NCBI GenBank assembly: GCA_963576565.1
Contig: OY755045.1
Span: 248,001 to 312,000 of the forward strand
Direction: 5' to 3'
Length of the DNA stretch: 64,000 nt
From: Aspidapion aeneum
Lineage: Eukaryota > Arthropoda > Insecta > Coleoptera > Brentidae
Positions within the stretch are counted from its first letter, which is position 1. Each line of letters opens with the position of its first letter. Positions 42,832 to 54,760 of this stretch are shown here, in pieces. The translations under genes were made by a program, and so were the position numbers. A model generated the notes under the pieces. The model was not told the DNA's origin. It was given only the letters and a program-made list of their open reading frames with translations, and did no database searches.

Positions 42832-44046
42832 CAGTGGCGGCTCGTGAAGTATAAGAATGGGTGTGCGCTATAATAAGTGAGTCGAAATAAATTTAAAATA
42901 AATAAAGTTAAAAAAATTTGCATATTTATTTGTAGCCAAATAAAAGAACTTATGGTGCCCACTAGGTAATAAGATTGTCAAAGTAAAAAAAAGCAGGTCT
43001 CCAATAAATAAAAATATGCCTACACAAAAAAAAATTACCTACAGTATACATACATATTAGTTTTTAGCCAACGATGGATAACATTAATTCAATGTATAAA
43101 ACCGTTTTATCTTAGCTTTTGATTCAAATACCATTTCATATTGTAATGTTCGTATACGTTGATTCAATGTTATCCGGTTATCGGCTGAAAATTAATGTTA
43201 AATTGATATTACGCACCTTTTTGTCAGTCCTGCTTTTTGTTTAGTTTCCTAGTCCTTAAATAATAATAATAACGAGTAATAATAATAACGAGTTTGTAAA
43301 TATCTTTTAAAATTCCTACCTTCTTTTCTTTTGGAGCAAGTTTGCGATAATTCTAGTTCTGGAGAGTTGGCCTTCCTAATCTCTTAATTTCAATTTTTTG
43401 ATTTAAATTAAAGGAGGAAAAGCTTGCTATAATGTTTTGTACAGAATGAAGTCTTGAATTACTTCCAGGATTACCCGAACCCGAACTTATAACTGCCTTA
43501 GACATATTTGACACTTGTAGATAATAATTAACCCAAAAATTACAAACAAGAAAACAGCATAAAATTCACTTAAAAACTGCGTAAATAAATTTTAATTACG
43601 CCCAATACACGCATACTAACGATAATATAAACAGTAATCAGCTGAGAACTATAAAAAAAAACGATGCAAGTGTGTATTGATTTAGCGCACCAGCCCGCCC
43701 TTTTCTCGGCCGATATCCCGAGTATTTCCGATCCAATTGCGTGGTAAAAATTGGATTAAAGAGGAACGCCGAATCCACGCGCACCTCCAGATTCAAGCCC
43801 GCCCTCTCATATCTCTAGATTCAAGCGAGGCGAGGCGAAGGCCACCGTATGCGGCAGCAAGCGTCAACTCGAAAAGATATTAATTACTTCCGTTAATGGC
43901 CGATAGATGACACTAGCGAGATCGGGATCATTAAAAAATAAATAAAAAACAACAGTAATTATTTAATAATAGTTTGTATTTATTTTTTTTCTTATTTTTG
44001 CTGGGGGTGCGCGCGCACCAGCGCTCCTATGGACGAGCCGCCCCTG
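42832..44046. mobile_element. hAT-like element, 1215 bp, no transposase
   Basis: The ends CAGTGGCGGCTCGTG and the inverse of CAGGGGCGGCTCGTC are flanked by AACTTAGT (42824-42831) and TACTTAGT (44047-44054), seven of eight bases alike. Subterminal GTGCGCGCGCACC-type sequence lies near the right end. Short frames only, so it is non-autonomous or heavily decayed. A relic end of the family is seen at 3108-3125. Confidence 0.8.
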
Positions 44047-44054
44047 TACTTAGT

Positions 44055-44170
44055 TCCTAAAACACCTAGATCGGATAATAAAATAAATTGTCTGTCTCAA
44101 TATACGATAACTCAAGAATACCTCAAACGATTTTAACCCAATATAATACACAAGTTTTATGTCGGCATTA
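44055..44170 (+). repeat. Short segment with the (TCTG)-core motif
   Basis: TTGTCTGTCTCAATATACGA, TAACTCAAGA and CAAACGATTTTAACCC resemble the core of elements A, B and R in the same order. Confidence 0.5.
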
Positions 44171-45365
44171 GATTTTGATTTTAAAAAAATTAGTTAACAG
44201 TATTACTTAAACAATTTTACCTTAAAACAATCAATCAACTTTTCTTGTGTCAATTTTTGTTTAAAAATGTTCCTTTTGTATTTCAAACATTTTTGCCTGT
44301 GGCGCATGTCGCCTGCGAGCATTTAAAGTAACATTACTTCAATATTTTCTGAACATTTTCGTTTTTAGTTTAAAAGGCATTACTATTTATAATTATGATA
44401 TTTGTCTTGAAAAAGTACTAAAAGAGCTCCGCGGAACTACTTTTGAGGGTTAATAACACCTCTGCAGCCCCCCTAAGGTCTCGTCCACCATCCGCGTCCT
44501 ATAACCACGCTGCGTTGACTGTGGTTGTTTACCAATAAACCTTTTTTAGGGTTAGACTAAAAATGCGTTGAAAAAAACTAAAATTAAATAATAGTTAGCT
44601 TACCAATAGATTGGTAAAATTGGTTTTAGTAAATGTGAAACGAAAATCAACAACAAAATTCTATTTGCTTGTAAAAGTAAGTGAATTATTTACATTTAGG
44701 AACAAGCAGAATTTTAAGGTATTATTCTGGTTGTTTATCACCCCGTTTGATAAATGCACTTATTTAAAAGTGAAAAGTTGACCTTTCGCGAACCAAGTAG
44801 TGGATTATACTGATATTTTCGCCAAACTGGCAACGTTGGTCTGTTCCTTATGGCCCATACAAAAATCCTACCCCTAGATAGAAAGCTGGCCACGCGGTAT
44901 TAGTTTTTACAGTAAATACTACTCTACATAAATTCAAATGTAAACGTTTTTGTTGTTTGCTTCCATCAATCGCAAACAGTGTAAGAGACAAATTTTCAAA
45001 ACTGCATTTAAACTTCAACCCAAATAAAATTCATATATTCCAAGTAAAATCCTTGTCTAACAAACGACAAAGCTTCATCTTGGAACTATTCAAACCTTTA
45101 AGAGGTCGTACGTGACGTTGACAGATATTTGCCCTCTGACCTGACCGTTTCTCATAGCAGCGTGCCTATATACTTGTCAAGAGATGTAAGTGTTTAAAAC
45201 GTGTTGTTTGACAGTTTAAAAAACTTGATTTTTCCGATAAAGAAACGTACGTAGGAAAGGACGTTGCCAAAAATGCCAAAAATAAAATAAAACTATAACA
45301 AAACGGGTTTAGTCTCTTTTTCAAACTCATCTATATTATTATAAAGTTTCAAAACAAATCTAGAT
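44171..45365. other. Intergenic DNA
   Basis: It includes the right end of the 3.1-kb inverted-repeat pair at 44870-44902. No gene is recognised. Confidence 0.35.
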
Positions 45366-45436
45366 TTGGTGGGTGTGCTTTCGGACTGTTCGGCCGTCGT
45401 CGTTGCGGCCGAACAGCCCGACAGCACACCCACCAT
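45366..45436. repeat. GC-rich hairpin, 71 bp
   Basis: TGGTGGGTGTGCT and CTGTTCGGCCG pair with CGGCCGAACAG and AGCACACCCACCA, leaving a small loop and few mismatches. TCTAGATT before and AATCTAGA after (45358 and 45473) are also inverted, which suggests a larger structured repeat. Confidence 0.75.
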
Positions 45437-45636
45437 TGGACGATGGCCGCGAAAGCCTTTCACAATTTGTAAATCTAGATTTATACATGTTATATGGGGT
45501 TATTTTAAGTCTAGGCCTACAGGTCAATTGGCATCTCTCTTGCACATATTGGTCCTCGGAGCGTTTTTTGTTTCTGTTATAACTTGGAATGTTAAAATTT
45601 TAGTACCTGTGAATTTAAAGTCAAACAAATTTCCGT

Positions 45637-45899
45637 GGCTAATCGGATAAAAAGAAGTTTTTATTTCTTTTATATTTTTCCGTGGGTACCTCGAAAGCTT
45701 AACCTCAAGGAGGTGCAAGATCTTTTGGACACCTAATAAGTGTTCACAGTTTACTGTTTCGTCCTTATGGTACTTCTCAGAATACTGCTTGGTCAATGTG
45801 ACACCCTTGTGAAGTTATCAGACTGTTTTGTCTCTCATCCTACATCTATAGTGAGAAAACCTTCGCAAGAAGTGCCATCTACTGAGATACGAGAGAAAC
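45637..45899 (-). repeat. 278-bp dispersed repeat (copy 3, inverted, diverged)
   Basis: TTTTTCCGTGGGTACCTCGA, GGACACCTAATAAGTGTTCA and GTGCCATCTACTGAGATACG are inverse matches to 7612-7889. Confidence 0.75.
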
Positions 45900-45917
45900 T
45901 AGAACAAGAGCAGGCGC

Positions 45918-46735
45918 AATACGAGGTGTGACAATTAAATTTTAAGACTGGCGCCCGTACTAACAGGTTCTCCACGCTTCGGGCGGTTGGAGTTATTCAC
46001 CTTTATGTGCGTTCTACGACCGCGCGCAATCTTGTCGCCTTTCTTCTACTAGTTTGGCTTACGCAGTGGTTTGAAGCGGATCGTGCAAAGCCAATTTGCC
46101 GGAATTATAACAAAAGAAAAAATTGAGCTACGTATTAATTTAAAGTAAAACTCAAAAAACGGCTACTGAATACTTTCAAATGCTAAAAGATGTCTACGGA
46201 AAGCAGTGTATGTCTCGTGCAATGATTTTTATGTGGCATAAAAGCTTTTTCGAAGGTCGCAAAGAAGTTAAAGATGATAAACGTGAAGGGCGCTCCAGCA
46301 CATCTATAACAGCGATGCTCATTGTTTTTTTTCGATATTAGGGGTGTTATTCTTATTGAATGGGTGCGTGAGGGTTAAACAGTGAACCAACATTTATATT
46401 TGGAAGTATTTACGTAGCTAAGGCAACGTGTAAGGAAAAAACGTCCAGATTTGTGGAAAAACAACGCGTGGCTGCTCTACCAAGACAATTCTTCGGCCCA
46501 CAATGCCCTATCCATTAAGCAGTTTTTAGCTAATCAGAAGATCCCCGTCGTTAACCCCCCACCATATTCACCAGACTAGGCCCTTTGCTTCTTCAACCTG
46601 TTTCCGAAAGTGAAAAAATCGTTAACGTGAACCCGTTTTGAAATATTAGAACACGTCAAAGAAAAAACGGCAAGACTACTTAACAGCCTCTCTTCTGATT
46701 ATTTCTAAAATTACTTCCAACATTGGAAAAAAACA
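45918..46735 (+). mobile_element. mariner element, internally deleted
   Basis: ACGAGGTGTGACAATTAAAT at 45918 is a likely left terminal repeat. The transposase remnants follow. A matching right terminal repeat was not found. Confidence 0.75.
46076..46720 (+). pseudogene. mariner transposase, N- and C-terminal parts
   Basis: Mariner transposases cut and paste DNA with a DD34D active site. The N-terminal DNA-binding part is seen as KTATEYFQMLKDVYGK and MWHKSFFEGRKEVKDD (about 46150-46300). A large deletion removes the first catalytic region. The sequence resumes with VNQHLYLEVFT, then KRPDLWKNNAWLLYQDNSSA, which holds the second catalytic Asp, and VVNPPPYSPD with the third. It ends near NYFQHW. 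Several stops (for example after LEVFT and YSPD) and a shift near 46350 disable it. Confidence 0.83.
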
Positions 46736-46917
46736 CACACTTCTCTTCTAATATTTTTGCGAAAAATCGTCTGCTGTCAAAATATGTCATTCGGGCGAAG
46801 CAAAAACTTGATGCAAACCCTTATTCGGGCCCAAATCTGCGAAAACGTCGTCTGACAAACACCGCGACGCAAACCAGCTCGCGAAATTTTAACATAAATG
46901 CTATGAGGAAAATAAGA

Positions 46918-48115
46918 TCAGTTTGTATTGTGTCAAAAGACGCCCGCCGCACAGAGTTACCTACACTTACTCATTGTAATGTTGTAAACTGCGTCTTTCC
47001 AGAGGTTCTTGTCTGGATTTTAACAAGCTTTTCTTATGGATATTTAAGGGTATTTACATATTTTTTGATTTCATGGTCCTTCGAGTCGGATTCATTGGTC
47101 CTCCGAGCCGGATTTGAACCATGAATTTGATTTATAGTGCACTTATATTGGATTTCACTTATCTAGGATGTTTTCCGGGTCTTATTTATGATTTTATTTT
47201 CTAAATTAACAAATAATGATGGTTATTTTTAAGGCTACCAAGAGAACATCTGCAAAGAACAGTGTATTGTGTCAAAAGACAGCCTTCGACCCGAATTACT
47301 TACCTACATTCATTGTAATGTTGTAAACTGCGTTTTTCCAGACGTTGTTGTCTGGATTTTAACAAGCTTTTCTTATGGATATTTAAGGGTATTTACATAT
47401 TTTTTTGATTTTATGGTCCTTCGAGTCGGACTCATTAGTCCTCCGAGCCGGATTCTTTTGTTCTCCGAGCCGGATTTGAACCACAAATTCGATTTATAGT
47501 GCACTAATATTATACTCCACTTATCTAGGATGTCTTCATTGGTCCTCCGAGGAGGATTCTTTTGTCCTGCGAGCCGGATTTGAACCACAAATTCGATTTA
47601 TAGTGCACTAATATTGGACACAACTTATCTAGGATGTCTTCAGTGGTCCTCCGAGGTGGATTCTTTTGTCCTGCGAGCCGGATTTGAACCGAAAATTCGA
47701 TTTATAGTGCACTAATATTGGATACCATTTATCTAGGATGTTTTCTAGGTCGTATTTATGATTTTATTTTCAAATTTAACAAATAATGATTGTTATTTTT
47801 AAGGCTACAAAGAAAACATCTGTAGAAAACAGTGTATTGTGTCAAAAGACACCCGTCGCCCCGAATTACCTACACTTATTTATTGTAATGTTGCAAACTG
47901 CGTCTTTCCAAATGTTGTCTGGATTTTAATAAGCTTTTCTTATGGAGATTCATAGGTTTCTACATGTTTTATGTTTTCTTGGTCCTTCGAGTCGGACTCA
48001 TTGGTCCTTCGAGCTGGATTCTTTGGTCCTTTGAGCCGGATTTGAACTACAAATTGGATTTATAGTGCACTCAAATTGGATGATAATTATCTAGGATATT
48101 TTACTGGTGTTATTT
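46918..48115 (+). repeat. Compound tandem array with nested shorter units
   Basis: TATTGTGTCAAAAGAC starts three large units at about 46925, 47263 and 47833. Each carries CATTGTAATGTTG, GGATTTTAACAAGC and ATTTATAGTGCACT. The middle unit is longer because a block of about 105 bp (with CGAGCCGGATTTGAACC) is repeated about three times (ATTTATAGTGCACT at about 47491, 47597 and 47700). The overlapping frames at 46723-47124 and 47269-47499 are shadows of the array. Confidence 0.8.
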
Positions 48116-48563
48116 ATGATTTTATTATAAATATTAATAAATAATGATAGGTTATATCCAACGCAAGCTTTACTTAACTACTTTCTTTAGCCAGTGGATA
48201 TATTCTCGTTACACACAAGGGAAACATCTTTCAAATTAGGACCTCTATAAAAACAAAATTGTAAAGATCTCGAGTTATAAAAGCAGTTAGTTGGATGCAG
48301 CGGAGTGATCTTATAATTAAATTTAGATTGCCAAATCTCAAGTCATGCCAATATTGAACTTTAAAAGTAAACAGAGCATTTCGGCTCTGTTTATAAAGCC
48401 GAACAGAGTACTAGGGAGCGGGTTATTATACTTACTCACTTACTTACTTAACTCTAGAGTTCCAAGTATAAAAACTTTAAATTAAAAAAAGTTTGTATTT
48501 ACGAGTATTTATGATAACGCAATTGAAATAGACCCACCATCTTTTGTTTGTAATAAAATTTTA
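48116..48563. other. AT-rich DNA
   Basis: Nothing is recognised here. Confidence 0.3.
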
Positions 48564-48565
48564 TA

Positions 48566-48987
48566 CTGCGTGTCCCATTTTCGATGGGATTAAATGGGAA
48601 ACTCGGTTATTATTATTATTTTGTGATAATAATAGCATGAAACCTATCAAAATAGCATTTAAAAAAATCCAGGTCTGTATTTATTTTTTTATAATAAATA
48701 CCATATCTCAAAAACAAAACAATATTCTTAAAAATTGACAATATTTTCTTCTGAAAAGTTACCATAAAAAGGTCTTGTCTTCACAGAATAAAAATATCTC
48801 GCAAAATAAGCGAAATACAAGGGAAAATAAACTCTTTTTATTTGCAAAATTACGGGGTATAGCAAAAATCGGATTACACCATTTTAAATGGCACAAAAAA
48901 GGGCACGGTAAGGTGCAATCAGAAAATTAATATCTTTAATAATATCCGACTATCCCCCCTAATCCCATCCCAAAATGGGAAACACTG
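48566..48987. mobile_element. Short form of the CAGCGTGTCCC fold-back
   Basis: CTGCGTGTCCCATTTTCGAT on the left and the decayed inverse on the right, with TA flanks, match the arms of the 10383-11908 element. The centre and inner arms are deleted. Confidence 0.78.
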
Positions 48988-48989
48988 TA

Positions 48990-49269
48990 CACTTTTTGTT
49001 TAAGTTTTCGGAAATATCAGGCCAACATAATTGAGCTTCTCTTTGACTTGTGTTCTTTTAAAATAAACACCGGAACTTACTGTAAAATAAAGCTTGAAAG
49101 ATTTTAATTATAATTTCGGGAAATAAATTAAGTTCCAAATTAATTCGTCAAGTTTTTGAATAATTTCGAACAATGATGAATAATAAAGGGTGAACATTTT
49201 TATCAACTGAAAGCCAGTTTGTTTGTTGTGCGAATATTTGCTGGATAATAAAAACGGTTTTTACAGGGT
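48990..49269. other. AT-rich DNA
   Basis: Nothing is recognised except a TACAGGGTGATA end at 49262. Confidence 0.3.
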
Positions 49270-50083
<814 letters not shown>

Positions 50084-50670
50084 TTGTCCGTAAACATTAA
50101 TAATTAATTGGTGTTTAGTTTTGAGTAACTTTTTGACAGATCAAACTTACAAACTGTTGTTTCCAGGGTGGTATTCAGGAAAAAAGCATTTTTTTTTGTC
50201 ATTTGTGCGTCTGAAAAATCTATTTTAACACACTTTATCTACCAGGGGGGGGGCACTCACCCCTCTTGATTTTCCTCTAGGTACTGCCTTGATTGTTTGG
50301 TATTTTACTATTTCTGGAGAAACTTGACTCTAGAAAACGTATTAAGAAAATTTGAAAATTTACTTACGTTGGGAATTGTAAAGAGGTTACGTTTTGGCGA
50401 AAATTGTGGTCTACATAATCGTCATGGGTCATTTTTTTGATAAAAATACAGAGTCGTTGATAGTGTATCACGGATTTTTTTTATATTTTTGCTATTTTTG
50501 AAGTACTGTAGTTTTATAAAGGGGATCAAAAATTTGATCATCAAAAACATTAATTTTACTAAAAAAAATTTATAGTTATTTAATTTCAATACAACTTTTA
50601 TTATTTCCTTGTTGAGTTTCAAAAGGTTAGAACTAACCATTAATAAAATATTTTTAAAGTATTCAAGTTT
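50084..50670. other. AT-rich DNA
   Basis: Nothing is recognised here. Confidence 0.3.
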
Positions 50671-50672
50671 TC

Positions 50673-50748
50673 TTCGCTAATCGAGTAAAAAGGAGTTTTT
50701 GTTTTTCTCATATTTTTCGTGGGTAGCTTGAAAGATTAACCTCACGGG
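50673..50748 (-). repeat. 278-bp dispersed repeat, end fragment
   Basis: GCTAATCGAGTAAAAAGGAG and TTTTTCGTGGGTAGC are inverse matches to the right end of 7612-7889. Confidence 0.65.
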
Positions 50749-50751
50749 CTT

Positions 50752-50754
<3 letters not shown>

Positions 50755-50849
<95 letters not shown>
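50755..50849. repeat. (AT)n microsatellite
   Basis: About 95 bp of AT dinucleotides with one GT break. Confidence 0.95.
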
Positions 50850-50850
<1 letters not shown>

Positions 50851-51055
50851 CTTTATAAACAGCGCATGCGTTAAAGGACTTTTTTTTAAAAATTTTTTAT
50901 CAAATAGATTTGCTAAACTTTTTTTATTTGTTTATTAATCTTAAGTTATTTTTGAGACTTTGCTTATAACTCAGTTATTCAGATTTATACCCATAATCTA
51001 TGCCTGACTAATCTTGTGATAAAATTTTCAATCACCTTTTATATTAAATTATGTT
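50850..51055. other. AT-rich DNA
   Basis: Nothing is recognised before the target duplication of the next element. Confidence 0.3.
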
Positions 51056-51063
51056 TAACCAGT

Positions 51064-52372
51064 CAGTGGCGTGTCGTATAGGGGGACAGGGGGGGCGAAC
51101 GCCCCCGCCCCCTCTGCGCTTGGCGCCTCTGGCGTTCTTTGAGAAAAAAAATAGAATTAATAGTTTTTATTTTAAAAGAAGGTTCGTAATTTATTTGACT
51201 CCCATACCGGGTAGGGAACAATTCTCCGCGGCCGATTCGCCGCAGACGATTCGCCGCGGGACAATTCGCCGCCGGCCGATTCGCCGCGGGGACAATTCGC
51301 CGCGAGATTTTTTATTTTATGGTGTTACCATTGGCAATTGTTTAAACAGTTTTATTTAGCTTGACTTCATATAATATATTTGTTTATTTGTTTGATCATA
51401 ATATTTTGAAACTTTTCCAACTAGGTATTTGGGGTTAGTATACAATTCAACAATTTTTTTTATTAGAAAAATAAATAAAATGGCGATATGCAGCAAACTC
51501 GGAACTTTGATATCTTTCAGGTCGCTGATTATTATTTTTAACTTAATTTTAAAAAATCAGTTTATAAACAAGAAAGTGCGCCATTGTCAACATGCCATTT
51601 TGATTTTTTAAAATTTAAGTTAAAAATAATAATCAGTGACCTGAAAGATCTCAAAGTTCCGAGTTTGTTGCGAATCGGTTCATAAATGGGAAAATCCGCC
51701 ATTTTTGATCCGCCAATTTCATTTTTTTAAATTTAAGTCAAAAATTGTATTAAGTTACCTTAAGGGCAGCTATGTTTCAAGTTTGAAGCAAATCGATTTA
51801 TTAATAAGAAAGTGCGCCATTGTGGAACCGCCATTTTGAGTTTTTAAAACTAAGTTAAAATAATAATCCGCGACCTGAAAGATCTCAAAGTTCCGAAATT
51901 GATGCAAATCTGTTCATAAGTGGGAAAATCCGCCATTTTGGATCCACCATTTTGATTTTTTTTAATTTAAGTTGAAAATTGTATTAAGTTACCTTAAGCG
52001 CCGCGATGATTCAAGTTTGGCAAACAAGCGCAAATTTGAGGGGGGGGGGGGGTAACGTGGTATAATCCCCCCCTAGAAAAAAAAATACTTTTTCCTATTA
52101 AAATAAGGGAAAACAAGAGAATTACCCCCCCGTCGCCTATTACCCCCCTACAATTGCCAATAGTAATATCATAAAACAAAAAATCTCGCGGCGAATTCTC
52201 CCCGCGGCAAATCGGCCGGCGGCGAATTGTCCCGCGGCGAATCGGCCGCGGCGAATCGGCTGCGGCGATTCGGCCGCAGCGAATTGTCCCATCCCCCCCA
52301 TACGTATATTTGCGCCCCTTAAGGTCTTCGCCCCCCCCCCCCCCCCGCCCTGTTATCCACAACACGCTAATG
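51064..52372. mobile_element. hAT-like element with perfect TSD and CGCCGCGG arrays
   Basis: CAGTGGCGTGTCGT and the inverse of CATTAGCGTGTTGT are the ends. TAACCAGT flanks both sides exactly (51056-51063 and 52373-52380). Near each end sits a run of GATTCGCCGCGG / GACAATTCGCCGCGG motifs (about 51218-51304 and, inverted, 52178-52292), each next to a CAATTG-containing block. Further G- or C-runs lie outside them. The middle (51480-51990) has inverted and direct repeats built on TTTCAGGTCGCTGATTATTA and AAAGTGCGCCATTGT. No transposase is present. Confidence 0.85.
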
Positions 52373-52380
52373 TAACCAGT

Positions 52381-52734
52381 GATCAGAGTGCTTGCTCACT
52401 TTGCACAATAATAGGCACAGAAAGTGTAGCGCATCAATATTTCCTCTTTTTCCTAAACACAGTTTTCCGCATAAAGAAAACGGTCCATTTTCCGAGAAAA
52501 ATTCTTGCGGAGCAAAGGTTTCACATTTATTTAAACTTATAGAGAGCATCAATCTGAGAAGATGCGGTTTTTGACAGCTCTAACCAACCCTCTATTTTCA
52601 TCCACACGTATTTCACAAACTAAAATGTTTGGCCGTACAAACGCAGTATAGAAACGAAAGCTTAGTTTCTATTATAACTAAATTTATATAAATAATAGTT
52701 TTTACAAGCTTAGATTTTAGAGCATTGTATGAAA
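52381..52734. other. Intergenic DNA
   Basis: Overlapping frames on both strands at 52367-52574 show no recognised motif and are treated as chance. Confidence 0.3.
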
Positions 52735-53000
52735 AAGCGTACAACTAATTAAGGCCATCAAAGAGTTATACCGCAATAGTAAGGCAAAAGTTAAAATAAA
52801 AGCAAAACTAACCAAAGGTTTTCAAGTAAATAAAGGTCTTAAACAAGGTTGCTGTATCTCGCCTACGCTCTTCAAGATATACTTGGAACAAGTCCTTAAA
52901 GTATAGAAGAGAAAATGCCAAAACATGGGAATTCCGTTGGACGAAACCACCTTGTATACTTTATGTTTCGCCGATGATCAGATAGTAGTGGCTCAGGATT
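52735..53000 (+). pseudogene. RTE-A LINE fragment running into the gap
   Basis: It matches 21447-21711 of the better copy: GLKQGCCISPTLFKIYL (motif B, with the usual Ser rather than the Leu seen at 21375-22439) and LCFADDQIVVAQD (motif C). An in-frame TAG replaces a Trp codon near 52905, so it is dead. The sequence is cut by the N run. Confidence 0.82.
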
Positions 53001-53200
53001 NNNNNNNNNNNNNNNNNNNNNNNNNNNNNNNNNNNNNNNNNNNNNNNNNNNNNNNNNNNNNNNNNNNNNNNNNNNNNNNNNNNNNNNNNNNNNNNNNNNN
53101 NNNNNNNNNNNNNNNNNNNNNNNNNNNNNNNNNNNNNNNNNNNNNNNNNNNNNNNNNNNNNNNNNNNNNNNNNNNNNNNNNNNNNNNNNNNNNNNNNNNN
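53001..53200. other. Assembly gap, 200 N
   Basis: A run of exactly 200 N is probably a placeholder of fixed length. The true distance is unknown. The LINE on its left does not continue on its right. Confidence 0.98.
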
Positions 53201-53350
53201 CCCGTGGCCTCTTGGGGGGAAGGGGGGCTCGAAGCCTCGTGATGTCGAATTTTAAGCTATTTTTTTTGTTTTTCCATGAAACATGTGGAAAATATGTAAA
53301 AAAATCTAAGGCTTAAGGGGGAACCCGGGCCCCAAGCCCCCCTGCGTGTG
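53201..53350 (+). mobile_element. G-run miniature element, decayed
   Basis: The GGGGGGAAGGGGGGC run, ATGAAACATGTGGAAAATATGT and GGGCCCCAAGCCCCCC resemble the 16985 and 32923 family. The left end is lost in the gap. Confidence 0.55.
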
Positions 53351-53812
53351 CCCATGCTGTACTGGATATCTCTAATCAGATAATGGAATTGGGAAAGACC
53401 CGGGCACCAAAAGAGGACCTATAGCTATTAAGAGCAGTGTGACAATAAAAGTAGCGAAATAATGACACTCAGTGCCATGCCTTAATTACCAATAAAATCG
53501 CGACTTCAATTAAAGAATTTTTCGCTTACAAACCTCTATGACCAAAAATGATCACTCAGAACTCAGTGTTGCCAAATTTGAAGGTTTTCCTTCAATATGA
53601 AGGTTTTTGAACAAAAATTTGACTATTGAAGGATTAAAGGTTTTTATTCAATTTGAAGGATTTTGACTATTTTGAGAAGTTGCTAGCCTATAGCAGGCCC
53701 GATTTGCTTTTCTGTTCCAACGTGTTTGTATGGCCTTGCTTGTGATCTGTATACGCTCGAAGTTTAAAGTAAGTGCGTCAAGTAGTTTGTGTCCTGCTTA
53801 TTTTTAAAGTTT
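53351..53812. other. Intergenic DNA with a possible relic hAT end
   Basis: CAGTGTTGCCAAA at 53566, followed by GAAGGTTTT-type short repeats, resembles one end of the 2019 family. No partner end is visible. Confidence 0.35.
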
Positions 53813-53814
53813 AT

Positions 53815-54760
53815 ACAGTGTGTCAATTTTAAAAGATGGAAAATAACGAGATAGGAGTCGTGATAAAATATTTTCATCCATCAAAGGGTTGTCTACACTA
53901 GGGGAATCTGCTCCTTCGTACAGGGCCGTATCTGAGGGGGGGTTTTGGGGTTCAAACCCCCTCCGAAAAAATAGATAGGAATGTGTTTTTAAGTTTAACT
54001 TTTTATCATTAAAACCCATTAACAAATTGTAGTTCTTTTTTAAACCACAAATTTTTCAAATTCCACTGGCCTAACCTTCCCTAAAATTTTGGTCCAGATA
54101 CGGCCCTGCCTTCGTATACCACAGTTTAAACCTGGGTATCGGACTTTAAACGTGGTCGTACTAGCACTGATGATGCTCTGCGTTCTGGCAGGCCAAAAAC
54201 GTCAACTTTTGAAGAAATGGTGCAAACCATTCACAAACTAATTCTAAAAGAGCGCAGATTAAAACTGGAAGAGGTAGCTGAGGCTGTGGGCATATCAAAA
54301 GAGTTCACCATATTTTACGTAAAGTTTTAGGATGAGAAAGCTATCCGCCGATGGGTGCCGCGTTTGCTGACGCCAGATCAAAAGTTCGTGCGCCTAACCA
54401 TTTCAGAGGAGAATTTGGCACTGTTAGATGTGATTCAGGGGACTTTTTGCATAGATTTATTACGGTTGATGAAACATGGGTTCATCATTATACTCCTTAA
54501 ACTAAGCAACAGTCAAAACAATGTACGGCAAAGGACGAACCACTTCCAAAGAAGGCAAAGGCAGTACCGTCTGCTGGAAAGGTCATGGCAACGGTCTTTT
54601 GGGACGCTAAAGGGATGCTCCTCATAGATTATCTCGAAAAAGGAAGAACAATAAATTCAGAGTACGACAGCGACTTACTGGACCAGCTCAAGCAGAATTT
54701 AAGCGAAAAACGCACTGGTTTGGCAAAAAAGAAAATTCTAATATAATGGGAAGGTAACAA
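53815..54760 (+). pseudogene. mariner transposase, split by a miniature element
   Basis: The N-terminus starts at about 53836 (MENNEIGVVIKYFHPSKG) and runs to GESAPS at the insertion. After the insert it resumes with WVSDFKRGRTSTDDALRS and GRPKTS. A damaged stretch with stops and shifts follows. Then RFITVDETWVHHYTP holds the first catalytic Asp, with QQSKQC, AGKVMATVFWDAKGM and LIDYLEKGRTINSEY. The copy stops near LAKKKIL, before the second and third catalytic Asp, so it is truncated at the 3' side. Length and motifs fit the Mos1-like mariner group, by family knowledge. Confidence 0.83.
53921..54108. mobile_element. 188-bp hAT miniature element with perfect 8-bp TSD
   Basis: CAGGGCCGTATCTGA and the inverse of CAGGGCCGTATCTGG are the ends. 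CCTTCGTA flanks both sides exactly (53913-53920 and 54109-54116). It interrupts a mariner transposase frame, so it is younger than the mariner. Confidence 0.92.

Larger units (their letters stand above)
41770..44902. mobile_element. Inverted-repeat pair, possible 3.1-kb DNA element
   Basis: ATACCGCGTGAACCAGTT...TATCTAGGGGTA at 41770-41802 pairs with the inverse at about 44870-44902. This could be one element of about 3.1 kb, itself carrying a Penelope tail fragment and a hAT element. No transposase frame was found, and the duplication could not be fixed. Two solo ends in opposite direction are also possible. Confidence 0.5.

Noticed and set aside
46723..47124. 133-codon frame after the mariner
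   Set aside because: Its second half is inside the tandem array, its first half has no transposase motif, and it is not in the mariner frame.
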